Shown one piece after another: positions 8,994 to 18,739 of a stretch of DNA of 64,000 bases (positions are counted from its first letter, which is position 1; each line of letters opens with the position of its first letter). The DNA lies in assembly GCF_003589925.1 (NCBI RefSeq), contig NZ_CP032382.1, positions 6,014,001-6,078,000 on the forward strand. The letters run 5' to 3'. The notes under the pieces were generated by a model, which saw only the letters and a list, made by a program, of their open reading frames with translations, searched no databases and had not been told where the DNA came from. Source of the stretch: Chryseolinea soli (GTDB taxonomy: Bacteria; Bacteroidota; Bacteroidia; Cytophagales; Cyclobacteriaceae). A program made the translations under genes and the position numbers.

Positions 8994-9942
8994 ATTGCTG
9001 CATCTGCATCTCCTGATGTCTCCGAAACGAGTTCCTCGCCACCGACGTAAGCGTCTCCTTCTGATTGACTTCGATTTCACCGTCGGCAGTTTGTCCATCC
9101 TCGTAGGCCACCGTGACGATCACCTCCAGGGTGTGGTTTGATGAGCCTCGATAGGTTCCTTTGACCGGGGAGCAGTCGGAAAAATTTTTTCCTACGGCGA
9201 GCTTCACGTGGGTGTCGTTCACCACCAGGTTGTTGGTGGGGTCCAGCCCAAGCCAGCCGTAGAAAGGGATGTAGGCTTCCACCCAGGCGTGGGTGGCTCC
9301 TTCGCCGCGCATGCCGTTTTTCTTGGGACAGATGTAGCCGCTCACATAGCGCGCGGGAATGTCGATGAGGCGCAACATCACCAGGAGGAAGTGGGCAAAG
9401 TCCTGGCAAACGCCGGAGCGCAGTTTCCATACTTCGTCCAATGTGGTCTCCACGGTCGTGATGCCTTTTTTGTAGGCGAATGTACTGTACACATATTCGC
9501 AGAAATATTTGGCCGACACCAGCGGGGAGCAATTCTTGCAGCGCTCTTCTTCGATGATCTGGTTCACTTCGGGCAACGCATCAAAACGTTCTTGTTTCAG
9601 AAAGTCGATCAGGTCGGGTTGGTATTTCAGCTTGGCCAGTTCTTCCCACTGGAGGTCCTGCGGGATGTTGTCTTCGGGTAGCGGCCGGGGTGAGAGGGCG
9701 ACCACAATGCGGGAGTCGATGACCAGTTCCGGGTGTGGACGCGCGTGCGTAAAAGTGCCTACGCTATTGCCGTAATAATCGCGGTACACATCCACCACGG
9801 GATTGCCGGTGATGAGGAGCGTCTGCTCGATCACATCCTGGTAATCGTCCTGGATGGGGTAGAGCATGACCTGGTTGGCGCTGTCGCGCACGAGGCCTTC
9901 GTAAGTATATTTGGTGATGTGGCGTATTTTGAATTTAGACAT
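8992..9942 (-). CDS. Transglutaminase-like cysteine protease-fold protein
   Basis: 316 residues without a signal peptide. The N-terminal third is the bacterial transglutaminase N-domain. The core has Cys179 in RSGVCQDFAHF, His218 in GATHAWVEAY and Asp234 in LDPTNN, a complete Cys-His-Asp triad. Third gene of an operon with the alpha-E and circularly permuted ATP-grasp genes. This trio is widely conserved, and comparative genomics predicts peptide-bond chemistry: amide formation by the ATP-grasp and hydrolysis or transfer by the transglutaminase. No substrate is established. CNC near residue 135 adds two further cysteines. Confidence 0.92.
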   Translation of the reverse strand: MSKFKIRHITKYTYEGLVRDSANQVMLYPIQDDYQDVIEQTLLITGNPVVDVYRDYYGNSVGTFTHARPHPELVIDSRIVVALSPRPLPEDNIPQDLQWEELAKLKYQPDLIDFLKQERFDALPEVNQIIEEERCKNCSPLVSAKYFCEYVYSTFAYKKGITTVETTLDEVWKLRSGVCQDFAHFLLVMLRLIDIPARYVSGYICPKKNGMRGEGATHAWVEAYIPFYGWLGLDPTNNLVVNDTHVKLAVGKNFSDCSPVKGTYRGSSNHTLEVIVTVAYEDGQTADGEIEVNQKETLTSVARNSFRRHQEMQMQQ

Positions 9943-9959
9943 GGTCGTTGGGCGTTAGA

Positions 9960-10895
9960 TCAACTGTAGGCGAAATAATACTTGTTGAGGGAGCTTCCAA
10001 TATCGTCAATTTCGGTGGTGATCTCGGTTAAATAATCGTGAAGTCCGATCAGGGAAACACTCTCCACACTGGAATACTGCACTTTGCTGCGCAGCTTGCC
10101 GATCATGAATTGCACCTTGGCAAAACCTTCTGTGTTTTGTTCGCTTCGCAAGCGTTCGAAATAGCGGTTCAATTGGTTTAAGGAATACAGCACCGACCGC
10201 GGGAAGTCAACGTTGAACAACACCTGGTCAATGATGTTCCGCGCTTCAAAACCGGATTGGTAGCGCTTCAGATATAACGAATAACCGGAGATCGACATCA
10301 ACAGATATTTCCAATAGGCCGTGTCGGTTGGCTTATCGACTTCGTTCGAAAAATTGCTCAGCTTCACATCGAGAATATCGGCCGATTGAATGGCCCGCTC
10401 CATGTACTTGCCCACGTTCATAAAACAAAGTCCTTCGCCGCGGAACATGGTGATGTCGCTCACGCCGAAATAGATCATGCATTCTTTGATCAGGGCGTCG
10501 AGCACGGTCACGGGGTCTTCGTATTGCAGGGCGTACTTCAGTCGTTCCTCCCGCACAACATGATAGAATTCGTTGAGGCATTTCCACAATTCCGTTGTGA
10601 TATTATCTTGTACACCGCGCGCATTTTCGCGGGCAATGGTCACCATGTTGAAAACAGAGTTGGGATTCTCGCGGTCCAGCACGATGTATTGCAGGATTTT
10701 ACGACTGTTGTTATTGATGGCCGCAGCACCTTCGTCGTCCAGGTTTCCAAAGATCCTCAGCACGGGTTCCCAGCTAAAGTCTTCGGGACTGTCCTGTGAA
10801 GAAGCATAGTTTATTTTTAGCATCCGGAGAATGCTATCGGTGCGTTCCATATAACGCGACATCCAGTATAGTGAATCAGCAACTCGGCTCAGCAT
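9960..10895 (-). CDS. Alpha-E domain protein (DUF403)
   Basis: 311 residues, all predicted helix, starting with the family signature LSRVADSLYWMSRYMERTDS. Known to co-occur with circularly permuted ATP-grasp and transglutaminase proteins; no catalytic residues are recognised, so it may be a scaffold. Located between its two partners, with short gaps (38 bases upstream, 17 downstream), consistent with one transcript. Confidence 0.93.
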   Translation of the reverse strand: MLSRVADSLYWMSRYMERTDSILRMLKINYASSQDSPEDFSWEPVLRIFGNLDDEGAAAINNNSRKILQYIVLDRENPNSVFNMVTIARENARGVQDNITTELWKCLNEFYHVVREERLKYALQYEDPVTVLDALIKECMIYFGVSDITMFRGEGLCFMNVGKYMERAIQSADILDVKLSNFSNEVDKPTDTAYWKYLLMSISGYSLYLKRYQSGFEARNIIDQVLFNVDFPRSVLYSLNQLNRYFERLRSEQNTEGFAKVQFMIGKLRSKVQYSSVESVSLIGLHDYLTEITTEIDDIGSSLNKYYFAYS

Positions 10896-10933
10896 GGTCG
10901 TTCGATCGTTCTTAAGTTAGTCATTGTCCTGAT

Positions 10934-12382
10934 TTATTTGGCCAGCACCCAGGTGTCCTTGCTGCCACCGCCTTGCGAAGAATTCACCACCAACGATCCT
11001 TCTTTCAACGCCACACGCGTTAATCCTCCCGGCACGATCTCGATGCCCTGGGGACCACACAACGCGAAGGGTCGCAGATCGATGCGGCGGGGCTGGGCTT
11101 TGCCGTTGATGTAGCAAGGTGCATTCGACAGACTAATGACCGGCTGCGCAATGAACTGGCGTGGCGCTTTCAGGATCTCTTTCTTGTAGTCCTCAATCTC
11201 CGCTTCCGAAGCAGCGTGTCCCATCAACATGCCATAGCCCCCGGACTCGTTTGTCTTCTTCACCACCATTTTGTGAATGTTCTTCAGCACATGCTCGCGC
11301 TCGTCGGGCTTGCCCAATTGGTAGGTGGGAATGTTCTTGAGGATAGGCTCTTCGTTGAGGTAGTAGCGGATCATTTCCGGTACGTACACATAGACAGCTT
11401 TATCATCGGCCACACCGTTGCCCACCGCGTTCACGATGGCCACATTTCCTTTGCGATAGGCCGACAGAATTCCGGATACGCCCAGCACACTGGTGGGGTT
11501 GAACACAAGGGGATCGAGGTAGTCATCATCCACCCGCCGGTAGATCACATCCACCTGGCGCAGACCCGATGTGGTCTTCATGTATACCTTGTGATTTTCT
11601 ACCACGAGGTCGCGCCCTTCCACCAACTCTATACCCATGAGGCGGGCCAGCGTGGTGTGTTCGAAATAGGCGGAGTTATAGATCCCCGGCGTGAGCAGCA
11701 CCACGGTGGGAGAGGAGACCTGGCCATGGCTGAGGGCCATGAGATTGTTGTATAAGATGTTGGGATACTGCGTCACCGGACGCACATAGTTTTGCGGAAT
11801 AAGATCCGGGAAGATGCGTTTGGTGATCTCCCGGTTCTCGATCATGTAGGACACACCGGAAGGTGTTCGCAAGTTGTCTTCCAACACGTAGAAGGTGCCG
11901 TCATGATCGCGGATCAGGTCTATGCCGGCGATGTGCACATAGATGTCGTGGGGAACGTTCACGCCCTGCATCTCGCGGAGATAGTGTGGACACGAGTAAA
12001 TCAGGTCGATGGGCACGATCCCGTCTTTAAGACTGAATTGTTCGTGGTATACGTCCTTTAGAAAGAGGTTGAGGGCGCGCAACCGTTGCTTGATGCCCCG
12101 CTCGATCAGGTCCCACTCGGAGGCCGTAATGATGCGTGGGATGATGTCGAAGGGAAAGATCTTCTCGATGCCTTCGCCGCTGGAGTAGACCGTGAAGGTG
12201 ATGCCCTGGCTCATGAACAGCCCCCGGGCCAGTTCTTCCTTTTTACTGAGCTCATCGGCGGGGATACTGGAAAGGGAGTTGAAGACATTCTGATAGTGGG
12301 TGCGGACCCGATCCTCATCGTACATTTCATCCCAGGTATTGCCAATCAGCGGGTACTTATGAAAGAGGTCGGTCGCGCTCAT
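10934..12382 (-). CDS. Circularly permuted type 2 ATP-grasp protein
   Basis: 482 residues, the normal length. Typical segments include LEDNLRTPSGVSYMIENRE (about residues 167-185), KKTNESGGYGMLMG, and the family ending PGGLTRVALKEG with SSQGGGSKDTWVL. It is predicted to form an amide or peptide bond using ATP. First gene of the ATP-grasp, alpha-E, transglutaminase operon. Upstream, TACTTTAG at 12409-12416 (minus) is a one-mismatch match to the Bacteroidota -7 box. Cytoplasmic; substrate unknown. Confidence 0.93.
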   Translation of the reverse strand: MSATDLFHKYPLIGNTWDEMYDEDRVRTHYQNVFNSLSSIPADELSKKEELARGLFMSQGITFTVYSSGEGIEKIFPFDIIPRIITASEWDLIERGIKQRLRALNLFLKDVYHEQFSLKDGIVPIDLIYSCPHYLREMQGVNVPHDIYVHIAGIDLIRDHDGTFYVLEDNLRTPSGVSYMIENREITKRIFPDLIPQNYVRPVTQYPNILYNNLMALSHGQVSSPTVVLLTPGIYNSAYFEHTTLARLMGIELVEGRDLVVENHKVYMKTTSGLRQVDVIYRRVDDDYLDPLVFNPTSVLGVSGILSAYRKGNVAIVNAVGNGVADDKAVYVYVPEMIRYYLNEEPILKNIPTYQLGKPDEREHVLKNIHKMVVKKTNESGGYGMLMGHAASEAEIEDYKKEILKAPRQFIAQPVISLSNAPCYINGKAQPRRIDLRPFALCGPQGIEIVPGGLTRVALKEGSLVVNSSQGGGSKDTWVLAK

Positions 12383-12540
12383 GCGTAGGTCGTTAGGTTA
12401 GGTTTGAACTAAAGTACCAACCGGAATTGCAATTTTGGAGAAAAGGGATTATAAATATTTACGCAAACGAGTGATCCAAAAGAAATCTTTAAAAACGGGG
12501 TCAAAAAACACCCTTCCTTGAGAAAAAATGGAATGGAAAT

Positions 12541-12574
12541 AAAAAAGCCGCCTCATTTCTGGGGCGGCTTTTTT
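12541..12574 (-). terminator. Bidirectional terminator after rplI
   Basis: GCCGCC / GGCGGC stem with a 10-base loop, flanked by six A on one side and six T on the other, so it can act on either strand. Lies 20 bases past the rplI stop and separates it from the ATP-grasp promoter. Confidence 0.85.
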
Positions 12575-12593
12575 GAAGAATAGCAGTGATCGA

Positions 12594-13037
12594 TTACTCG
12601 GCTACCACTTTCACCTGGATGTCGTGCTTCACTTCTTTGTGAAGGTCAAGCGTGGCAGTGTATGTGCCAAGTTGCTTGGGAGTCTCTTTCAGGTGAACTT
12701 TCTTGCGGTCGATATCAAAGCCTTTGGCTTTCAATACGTCGGCAATCTGGAGGGCCGTTACGGCGCCGAAGATCTTTCCGCTTTCGCCGGCTTTGGTTCC
12801 CACCTCGATGGTGAGGTCGCCAACTTTAGCGGCCAATGCTTCTGCATCTTGCTTGATCTTGGCAGCCTTGTGGGCAGCCTGGCGCACGTTTTCGCTGATC
12901 AGTCTTTTATTCGAGTCGTTGGCGATAAGGGCGAAACCATTGGGGATCAGGTAGTTATTACCGTATCCAGCTTTCACCTTCACGATGTCGTTCTTATAGC
13001 CAAGTCCTGTTACGTCTTGTTTCAAAATTACTTCCAT
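12594..13037 (-). CDS. rplI: 50S ribosomal protein L9
   Basis: 147 residues, standard length. N-terminal signature MEVILKQDVTGLGYKNDIVKVKAGYGNNYLIPNGFA matches L9, followed by the long connecting helix and the C-terminal rRNA-binding domain. Last gene of the conserved rpsF-rpsR-rplI operon, 25 bases after rpsR, with a hairpin terminator behind it. Confidence 0.98.
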   Translation of the reverse strand: MEVILKQDVTGLGYKNDIVKVKAGYGNNYLIPNGFALIANDSNKRLISENVRQAAHKAAKIKQDAEALAAKVGDLTIEVGTKAGESGKIFGAVTALQIADVLKAKGFDIDRKKVHLKETPKQLGTYTATLDLHKEVKHDIQVKVVAE

Positions 13038-13062
13038 GTCGTTTTCTTTAAAGGTTCAACGA

Positions 13063-13314
13063 TTATTTCAACGAATCACCAACATACGGCAGGAGAGACA
13101 GGTGACGGGCGCGTTTTACGGCTTGTGCCACTTTCTTCTGGAACTTCAGGCTGGTGCCGGTCAGTCTCCGGGGAAGGATCTTGCCTTGTTCGTTGATAAA
13201 CTTCAGGAGGAAGTCAGGATCCTTGTAGTCAATGTACTTGATCCCATTCTTTTTGAAGCGGCAGTATTTCGGTTTGATCTCTGCTCGCTTGATCGGTTCG
13301 TTCATCAATGTCAT
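13063..13314 (-). CDS. rpsR: 30S ribosomal protein S18
   Basis: 83 residues. The [20 protein letters not shown] and [20 protein letters not shown] segments are diagnostic of S18. It lacks the zinc-binding cysteine cluster seen in some S18 paralogues (single Cys). Its start overlaps the rpsF stop by four bases, so translation is probably coupled; S6 and S18 form a heterodimer in the small subunit. Confidence 0.98.
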   Translation of the reverse strand: MTLMNEPIKRAEIKPKYCRFKKNGIKYIDYKDPDFLLKFINEQGKILPRRLTGTSLKFQKKVAQAVKRARHLSLLPYVGDSLK

Positions 13315-13691
13315 CGCGTAGTCTCCTCAGCTTTTTTTACGGGTTTCTTGTTCTCCTTGTTCTTGAATTCGCCCTTGCGGCGGCGTTCGTTGTACACCAC
13401 GGCATGCTTGTCCAGCACCGTCGTTAAAAAGCGCATTACCGATTCGTCCCGTCTGTACTCCGTTTCCAGAGAATTGATAGCGGTGGAAGGTGCCGAGAAT
13501 TCGATGAGGTTGTAAAAGCCGGTTGACTTCTTGTTGATAGGATACGCTAACTTACGAAGGCCCCATTGCTCGTTATTGAGAATTTCGGCGTTAGCTTTCT
13601 TCAACACTTTCACGAATTTTTCGACAGTATCCTTTGCCTGTTCATCAGACAAAACGGGATTTAAAATGAATACCGTCTCGTAATTGTTCAT
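13311..13691 (-). CDS. rpsF: 30S ribosomal protein S6
   Basis: 126 residues. [15 protein letters not shown] and [19 protein letters not shown] are typical S6. A basic, disordered C-terminal tail ([16 protein letters not shown]) extends beyond the ferredoxin-like core, as is common in Bacteroidota. First gene of the operon; a TACTTTTG -7 box lies 27 bases upstream. Confidence 0.98.
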   Translation of the reverse strand: MNNYETVFILNPVLSDEQAKDTVEKFVKVLKKANAEILNNEQWGLRKLAYPINKKSTGFYNLIEFSAPSTAINSLETEYRRDESVMRFLTTVLDKHAVVYNERRRKGEFKNKENKKPVKKAEETTR

Positions 13692-13717
13692 GTTTACTGT
13701 TTTAGTTTTTGAGGTTG

Positions 13718-13725
13718 CAAAAGTA
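13718..13725 (-). promoter_or_regulatory. -7 box of the rpsF operon
   Basis: TACTTTTG on the minus strand, an exact TAnnTTTG match, 26 bases before the rpsF ATG. No clear TTTG at -33. Confidence 0.5.
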
Positions 13726-13823
13726 GGAAAAACAACCTGATTTTAAAACCCTCCGCTTAAAATTGATGAGGAAATCGCCCGATAAACCACTTCCGGGCAG
13801 GCGAAAGGGTTATTTTGGGAATA

Positions 13824-13854
13824 TTTGACGATTTGGGAAATAGTCTTATATTCG
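13824..13854 (+). promoter_or_regulatory. Promoter of the small membrane-protein pair
   Basis: TTTG, exactly 19 bases, then TATATTCG (one mismatch). The predicted start is about 35 bases before the TTG start codon at 13894. Confidence 0.55.
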
Positions 13855-13893
13855 TGTGTCCCTCGCAATTTTAAGACTTTTAACACCTGAGTC

Positions 13894-14136
13894 TTGCGTT
13901 TAAGCGATCAGCAAAAGGAACAGATACGGTTCAATACCGAGATGATCAAATTGCTTGTTGTGTTACTTTTCGGAACAGTTGGCGGAGTGATTTCGTTTAT
14001 ACTGAAGGGTATTCACACCGGCAAGGACGTCCTCTTTACCGCGGCGGGTATTTTGGTCGCAACAGTCTGTATAGTAATTGGTTATAGACAATTTAGTGCC
14101 ACCCAAAAAATTATCAATGATGGAAATCCAGAGTGA
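13894..14136 (+). CDS. Small two-helix membrane protein
   Basis: 80 residues from a TTG codon; no upstream ATG is in frame. Two hydrophobic segments, roughly residues 19-37 (LLVVLLFGTVGGVISFIL) and 46-63, suggest two transmembrane helices with the N-terminus probably inside. No recognised family. A good promoter match precedes it and it overlaps the next small membrane gene by 20 bases, so the two are likely a unit. A start at the later in-frame ATG (13942) is possible but would cut close to the first helix. Confidence 0.6.
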   Translation: MRLSDQQKEQIRFNTEMIKLLVVLLFGTVGGVISFILKGIHTGKDVLFTAAGILVATVCIVIGYRQFSATQKIINDGNPE

Positions 14137-14329
14137 ACTCATAACGAACATTTTCACGGTGGCCGTCGGGCTCATTCTCCTGGCGATCATCGGCCTTTTG
14201 GTTGCCCTTCTTGTTCATACGGTGCGCATGGAAAAGGCATTAGATGAAAGCATTGCCAGGAAGAAGGCCGGTCAGGGGCAACCGTCAATCCACAAGGGAG
14301 CGCCGCCCCTGTTCATAAAGCATTCCTAA
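14117..14329 (+). CDS. Small single-helix membrane protein
   Basis: About 70 residues. Two adjacent in-frame ATGs at 14117 and 14120 are preferred over an upstream TTG because they give a short polar N-terminus (MMEIQSELITN) before one transmembrane helix (about residues 13-35), followed by a basic cytoplasmic tail. Overlaps the end of the preceding small membrane gene by 20 bases. No family recognised; possibly a partner of the upstream two-helix protein. Confidence 0.55.
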   Translation: MMEIQSELITNIFTVAVGLILLAIIGLLVALLVHTVRMEKALDESIARKKAGQGQPSIHKGAPPLFIKHS

Positions 14330-14489
14330 GTTTTCCCGATCTCAGGGAATACCCCAATCCAGCGACAACGATCTTTTTACCGCCTATCTGGCCAACGCAC
14401 ACCGTTCGTAAAATCATCGGCAATCCTTGTTCTCTCGGTCACACTTCCTCATTCAAAAGAGTATATTTCGCGATTCAAACGATTGAACT

Positions 14490-14497
14490 TATTTTTG
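14490..14497 (+). promoter_or_regulatory. -7 box of the DUF1549/DUF1553 operon
   Basis: TATTTTTG, exact TAnnTTTG, only seven bases before the ATG at 14505, implying a leader of at most a few bases. The -33 region holds TTTCG rather than TTTG. Confidence 0.45.
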
Positions 14498-14504
14498 TTC
14501 TGGA

Positions 14505-17231
14505 ATGACACGGCATGGTAGGATAATATTGGTATTGCTTTTTTTGCCGGCGGCCCTTTTTATGACGGCATGCCGCGAGAAAAAAGTAGACTTCAGCGCG
14601 CAGGTAAAGCCCATTCTGAACAAGCACTGCATCAGCTGTCATGGAGGGGTGAAGCGAAACGCCAACTTTAGTTTGTTGTTCCGCAGTGAAGCCCTCGATA
14701 CAGCAGAGTCGGGCAAGACACCCATCATCCCCGGTCATCCCGAGCAAAGCGAATTTGTCCGGCGCATCACGTCGAACGATCCTGAAGTGCGGATGCCCTA
14801 CAAAGAGCATCCCCTGAGCAAGGAAGACATCGAAACGCTGAAGCAGTGGATCAAAGAAGGGGCGGAGTGGGGCGATCATTGGGCCTACATTCCACCGAAA
14901 GCCACAGAAGTACCCAACCTGGAAGAAGCACAATCCGGATTTAGCGTAGACGTTGAAACGTGGGCTAAAAATGAAGTGGATCATTTCGTGCTCGACAAAC
15001 TTGAAAAAGAAAAGCTGTCACCTTCACCGGAAGCCGATAAGGCTACTTTGATCCGGAGAGTTTACTTCGATCTCACCGGCTTGCCCCCGACACCAGAACA
15101 AGCATCACGATTCATAAAAGACACAAGCCCGAAGGCCTATGAAACCGTGGTGGATGAACTCCTGGCATCGCCCCACTTTGGTGAGAAGTGGGCATCGTGG
15201 TGGTTGGACATGGCCCGCTATTCCGACACCAAGGGGTATGAGCGCGATGTGGGCCGTACCATCTGGCGTTACCGCGATTGGGTGATCAACGCCTTCAACA
15301 AAGACATGCCTTTCGATCAGTTCACCATCGAGCAATTGGCCGGTGACCTGCTTCCTCATCCCACCGACGATCAGTTGATCGCCACCGCCTTCCATCGCAA
15401 CACGATGAACAATGATGAGGGTGGAACAGAAGATGAAGAGTTTCGTGTGGCCGCGCTGATCGACCGGGTGAGCACCACCTGGCAAGTGTGGCAGAGCACC
15501 ACCATGGCCTGCGTTCAATGTCATACCCATCCCTACGATCCGTTCCTGCACGACGAGTATTACAAATCATTAGCGTTCTTCAACAATTCGCGCGACGAAG
15601 ACACCGAAGGCGAGCATCCCAACCTGAGGACCTACACGCCGGAGGATCAACAAAAGCTGGAAACCATCCGCGCCTGGGTGAAGACCCACGCGGGTCCTGA
15701 AAAGGAGACAGAGACCACGCGTTTCCTCAAAACGCTGGAACCCAAATATCATCCCCACGACTTCGATCAGTTTGTCGATGGCGAACTCATCGACACCAAA
15801 TGGCTCGGCATCCGCCCCGGTGGCAGCGCACGCCTGAAACAGATCCCGATGGATGGAAAGAAAAACCTCATCTTCAACTATTGGGCAGACGCCGAAGGCG
15901 GATCATTCGCGATCCACCAGGACAAGCTCGACGGTCCCGTGATCGCATCGTACACGCTAAAGAAAACAGCCTCAGGAGTTCGTCAGGCTGTTTTGTTGCC
16001 ACTGCATGCGACACCGGGCAAACATGATTTGTATTTTGTATTTCACAATCCGAAGATCAAGCCTTCGCAGTCGGTGTGCGCCATCGAGTGGTTTGCGTTC
16101 CGCGATGAACTTCCCGGATCCGCTGAAATGCAGAGTACCTTTATGCATTTGCTCAATACCCAGGTCGACAACACGCCGATCATGATCGAGAACAATGCCG
16201 AACAACACCGGCAGACCCACGTATTCGAACGCGGCAATTGGCTGGTGAAAGGCAAAGAAGTGAAACCGGATGTGCCGACGGCATTGAATCCCTTCCCAAA
16301 AGATCAACCGTACAACCGTCTCGGCTTTGCGCATTGGCTGTTGGAAAAACAGAATCCACTTACGGCGCGCACCATGGTGAACCGCTTCTGGGAGCAGATC
16401 TTTGGTGCGGGCATCGTAGAAACGCTGGAAGATTTTGGTACGCAAAGTGCTGCGCCAACGCACCAGGAATTGTTGGACTGGATGGCCCTCCGGTTTATGA
16501 ACGAAGACCAGTGGAGCATGAAGAAGCTCATCAAAACGATGGTGATGTCGGCGACCTACCGGCAAGAATCACGGCTCACGCCCGAACTGCTGGAGAAGGA
16601 TCCCGGCAACCGCTGGCTGGCGCGTGGCCCGCGCGTTAGATTGTCGTCGGAAGAAGTGCGCGACCAGGCGTTGTTTGCCGGGGGGATGCTGAGCAAGAAG
16701 ATGTTTGGCAAAAGCGTGATGCCCTATCAGCCCGATGGTATCTGGAGTTCGGTGTGGAGTGGAGAATACTGGAAGGAAAGCGAGGGCGAAGACCAGTATC
16801 GTCGCTCGGTTTATACCTACATCAAACGGACCAGTCCTTATCCGTCGATGATGATGTTCGATGGCTCCAGCCGTGAGGTATGTGTGATCCGGCGGATCCG
16901 GACCAACACGCCACTGCAGGCTTTGGTTACCCTGAACGACTCTTCCTATGTGGTTGCTGCGCGGGGTCTTGCGTTGCGCATGATGAAGGACCGTACCGAT
17001 CCGAAAGACCAGATCAAAGCCGGGTATCGCATGATCCTGGTGAAGGATATGCCCGGGCAAAAGCTCGCGATCATGAACAGACTTTATGATGAGGCTTTAA
17101 AGGAGTATCTTAAGAACAAAGACGCGGCCCGGAAACTGGCGGCCACGGCCAACGATTCGCCACAGCTAGCCGCCATGACCGTGGTGGCAAACGCCATGCT
17201 GAACCTCGATGAAGTATTAACGAAAGAATGA
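14505..17231 (+). CDS. Planctomycete-type cytochrome c / DUF1549 / DUF1553 lipoprotein
   Basis: 908 residues. A lipoprotein signal ends at Cys23 (lipobox MTAC). Residues 28-120 are a planctomycete-type cytochrome c domain with CISCH (haem-binding CxxCH at 42-46) and a downstream Met-rich stretch. DUF1549 follows (about 145-370, starting near LIRRVYFDLTGLPPTPEQA), containing a second CxxCH, CVQCH. The middle (about 405-545) looks like a CBM6-type beta-sandwich, and DUF1553 occupies roughly 600-860. First gene of a four-gene operon; the next gene overlaps its stop by four bases. Such proteins are abundant in Planctomycetes and are linked to periplasmic oxidation of sugars, but the reaction is not established. 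Confidence 0.93.
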   Translation: MTRHGRIILVLLFLPAALFMTACREKKVDFSAQVKPILNKHCISCHGGVKRNANFSLLFRSEALDTAESGKTPIIPGHPEQSEFVRRITSNDPEVRMPYKEHPLSKEDIETLKQWIKEGAEWGDHWAYIPPKATEVPNLEEAQSGFSVDVETWAKNEVDHFVLDKLEKEKLSPSPEADKATLIRRVYFDLTGLPPTPEQASRFIKDTSPKAYETVVDELLASPHFGEKWASWWLDMARYSDTKGYERDVGRTIWRYRDWVINAFNKDMPFDQFTIEQLAGDLLPHPTDDQLIATAFHRNTMNNDEGGTEDEEFRVAALIDRVSTTWQVWQSTTMACVQCHTHPYDPFLHDEYYKSLAFFNNSRDEDTEGEHPNLRTYTPEDQQKLETIRAWVKTHAGPEKETETTRFLKTLEPKYHPHDFDQFVDGELIDTKWLGIRPGGSARLKQIPMDGKKNLIFNYWADAEGGSFAIHQDKLDGPVIASYTLKKTASGVRQAVLLPLHATPGKHDLYFVFHNPKIKPSQSVCAIEWFAFRDELPGSAEMQSTFMHLLNTQVDNTPIMIENNAEQHRQTHVFERGNWLVKGKEVKPDVPTALNPFPKDQPYNRLGFAHWLLEKQNPLTARTMVNRFWEQIFGAGIVETLEDFGTQSAAPTHQELLDWMALRFMNEDQWSMKKLIKTMVMSATYRQESRLTPELLEKDPGNRWLARGPRVRLSSEEVRDQALFAGGMLSKKMFGKSVMPYQPDGIWSSVWSGEYWKESEGEDQYRRSVYTYIKRTSPYPSMMMFDGSSREVCVIRRIRTNTPLQALVTLNDSSYVVAARGLALRMMKDRTDPKDQIKAGYRMILVKDMPGQKLAIMNRLYDEALKEYLKNKDAARKLAATANDSPQLAAMTVVANAMLNLDEVLTKE

Positions 17232-18712
17232 AAATGGCCAACCTTCCTTTTGATATCGAACAACTGAAAAATATTTCCCGGCGGCATTTCCTCTGGGAGA
17301 GTGCCGCGGGGTTAGGTGCTGCAGCCTTGGGCACGTTCCTCGCGGGATGTGATGCCCGGAATGCGATACCCAAAAATCTGGCGAGTGCAACTGATCCCAT
17401 GTTGCCCAAGCCTTCGCATTTCCCCGGCAAGGCAAAGCGTGTCATCTATCTTCACATGGCAGGAGCCCCGTCGCAGTTGGAATTGTTTGACTTCAAACCG
17501 GAATTGCAAAAGCTTCACAACCAGCTTTGCCCGCCGTCGCTCCTCGAGGGAAAACGCTTTGCCTTTATTCGCGGCACACCCAAGATGTTGGGACCTCAGG
17601 CCGACTTCAAACAGCGCGGCCAATCAGGCGCCTACGTGTCAGAACATTTGCCGCACTTCGCGAAGATGGCGGATGAGGTGTCCTTTTTGAAAGGCGTCTA
17701 TACCGATCAGTTCAATCATGCCCCCGCACAATTATTTGTACACACGGGCTCTCCGCGTTTGGGCCGGCCCAGCATTGGTTCGTGGGTGACGTATGGGTTA
17801 GGATCGGAGAACAACAACCTGCCCGGCTTCGTCGTGCTCACCTCGGGTGGCAAGACGCCTGACGCCGGCAAGAGTGTGTGGGGAAGCGGCTTCCTGCCGT
17901 CGGTCTATCAGGGAGTGCAGTGTCGCTCGGAGGGTGATCCTGTGCTGTTTCTCAGCGACCCGGAAGGGGTGGACCGCAACCTGAAGAAGAAGACCATCGA
18001 TGCGATCAACGACGTGAACCGACAGCACTTTCAGGAATATAATGATCCGGAAACGCTTACCCGGATTGCACAGTATGAAATGGCCTTCCGCATGCAGGTG
18101 TCAGTTCCTGAGGTCATGAACATCAATTCTGAACCTGAGTATATACATCAATTGTACGGAACGACCCCCGGGAAGGCGTCTTTTGCCAACAACTGTCTGC
18201 TGGCCCGCAAGCTGGTGGAACAGGATGTGCGCTTTGTGCAACTCTTCGATTGGGGGTGGGACAGCCACGGCACCGACGAAAATCTGGCCATCGACATCGG
18301 CTTCCGCAACAAATGCCGGGAGATCGACCGCGCCATGACCGCCCTGTTGCTCGACCTGAAGCAACGCGGCCTCCTGGAGGAAACGCTGGTCGTGTGGGGT
18401 GGCGAATTTGGAAGAACCCCCATGCAAGAGAACCGCGAGAACAAGAACAACCCATTCCTGGGACGCGACCATCACGTGGAAGCGTTCACCATGTGGATGG
18501 CGGGCGGCGGCATCAAGCAAGGCATGACGTGGGGGGAAACCGATGAGATCGGATATTATCCCATCAACGGCAAGGTCTCTGTACACGATGTGCAGGCCAC
18601 CATACTCAATCAATTGGGCATGGATCATGAAAAGCTGACGTATCACTTCCAGGGAAGACCCTTCCGGCTCACCGATGTGGCGGGTAAAGTCATCTCCGAA
18701 ATCATTGCCTGA
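17228..18712 (+). CDS. DUF1501 protein, Tat-exported
   Basis: 494 residues. Near residue 18, RRHFLWESAAGLG is a twin-arginine signal, and a Cys at LAGCDAR could be a lipobox. The body has the alkaline-phosphatase/sulfatase-like fold typical of DUF1501, with HMAGAPSQLELFDFKP, GVYTDQFNHAPAQLFVHTG and VVWGGEFGRTP. The usual sulfatase Cys/Ser formylglycine motif is absent, as is normal for DUF1501. Starts within the last codons of the DUF1553 gene (ATGA overlap), so the two are translationally coupled and probably work together on the same periplasmic substrate. Confidence 0.93.
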   Translation: MKMANLPFDIEQLKNISRRHFLWESAAGLGAAALGTFLAGCDARNAIPKNLASATDPMLPKPSHFPGKAKRVIYLHMAGAPSQLELFDFKPELQKLHNQLCPPSLLEGKRFAFIRGTPKMLGPQADFKQRGQSGAYVSEHLPHFAKMADEVSFLKGVYTDQFNHAPAQLFVHTGSPRLGRPSIGSWVTYGLGSENNNLPGFVVLTSGGKTPDAGKSVWGSGFLPSVYQGVQCRSEGDPVLFLSDPEGVDRNLKKKTIDAINDVNRQHFQEYNDPETLTRIAQYEMAFRMQVSVPEVMNINSEPEYIHQLYGTTPGKASFANNCLLARKLVEQDVRFVQLFDWGWDSHGTDENLAIDIGFRNKCREIDRAMTALLLDLKQRGLLEETLVVWGGEFGRTPMQENRENKNNPFLGRDHHVEAFTMWMAGGGIKQGMTWGETDEIGYYPINGKVSVHDVQATILNQLGMDHEKLTYHFQGRPFRLTDVAGKVISEIIA

Positions 18713-18739
18713 ACCGAATTGTATTAGCCTTATTATAAA

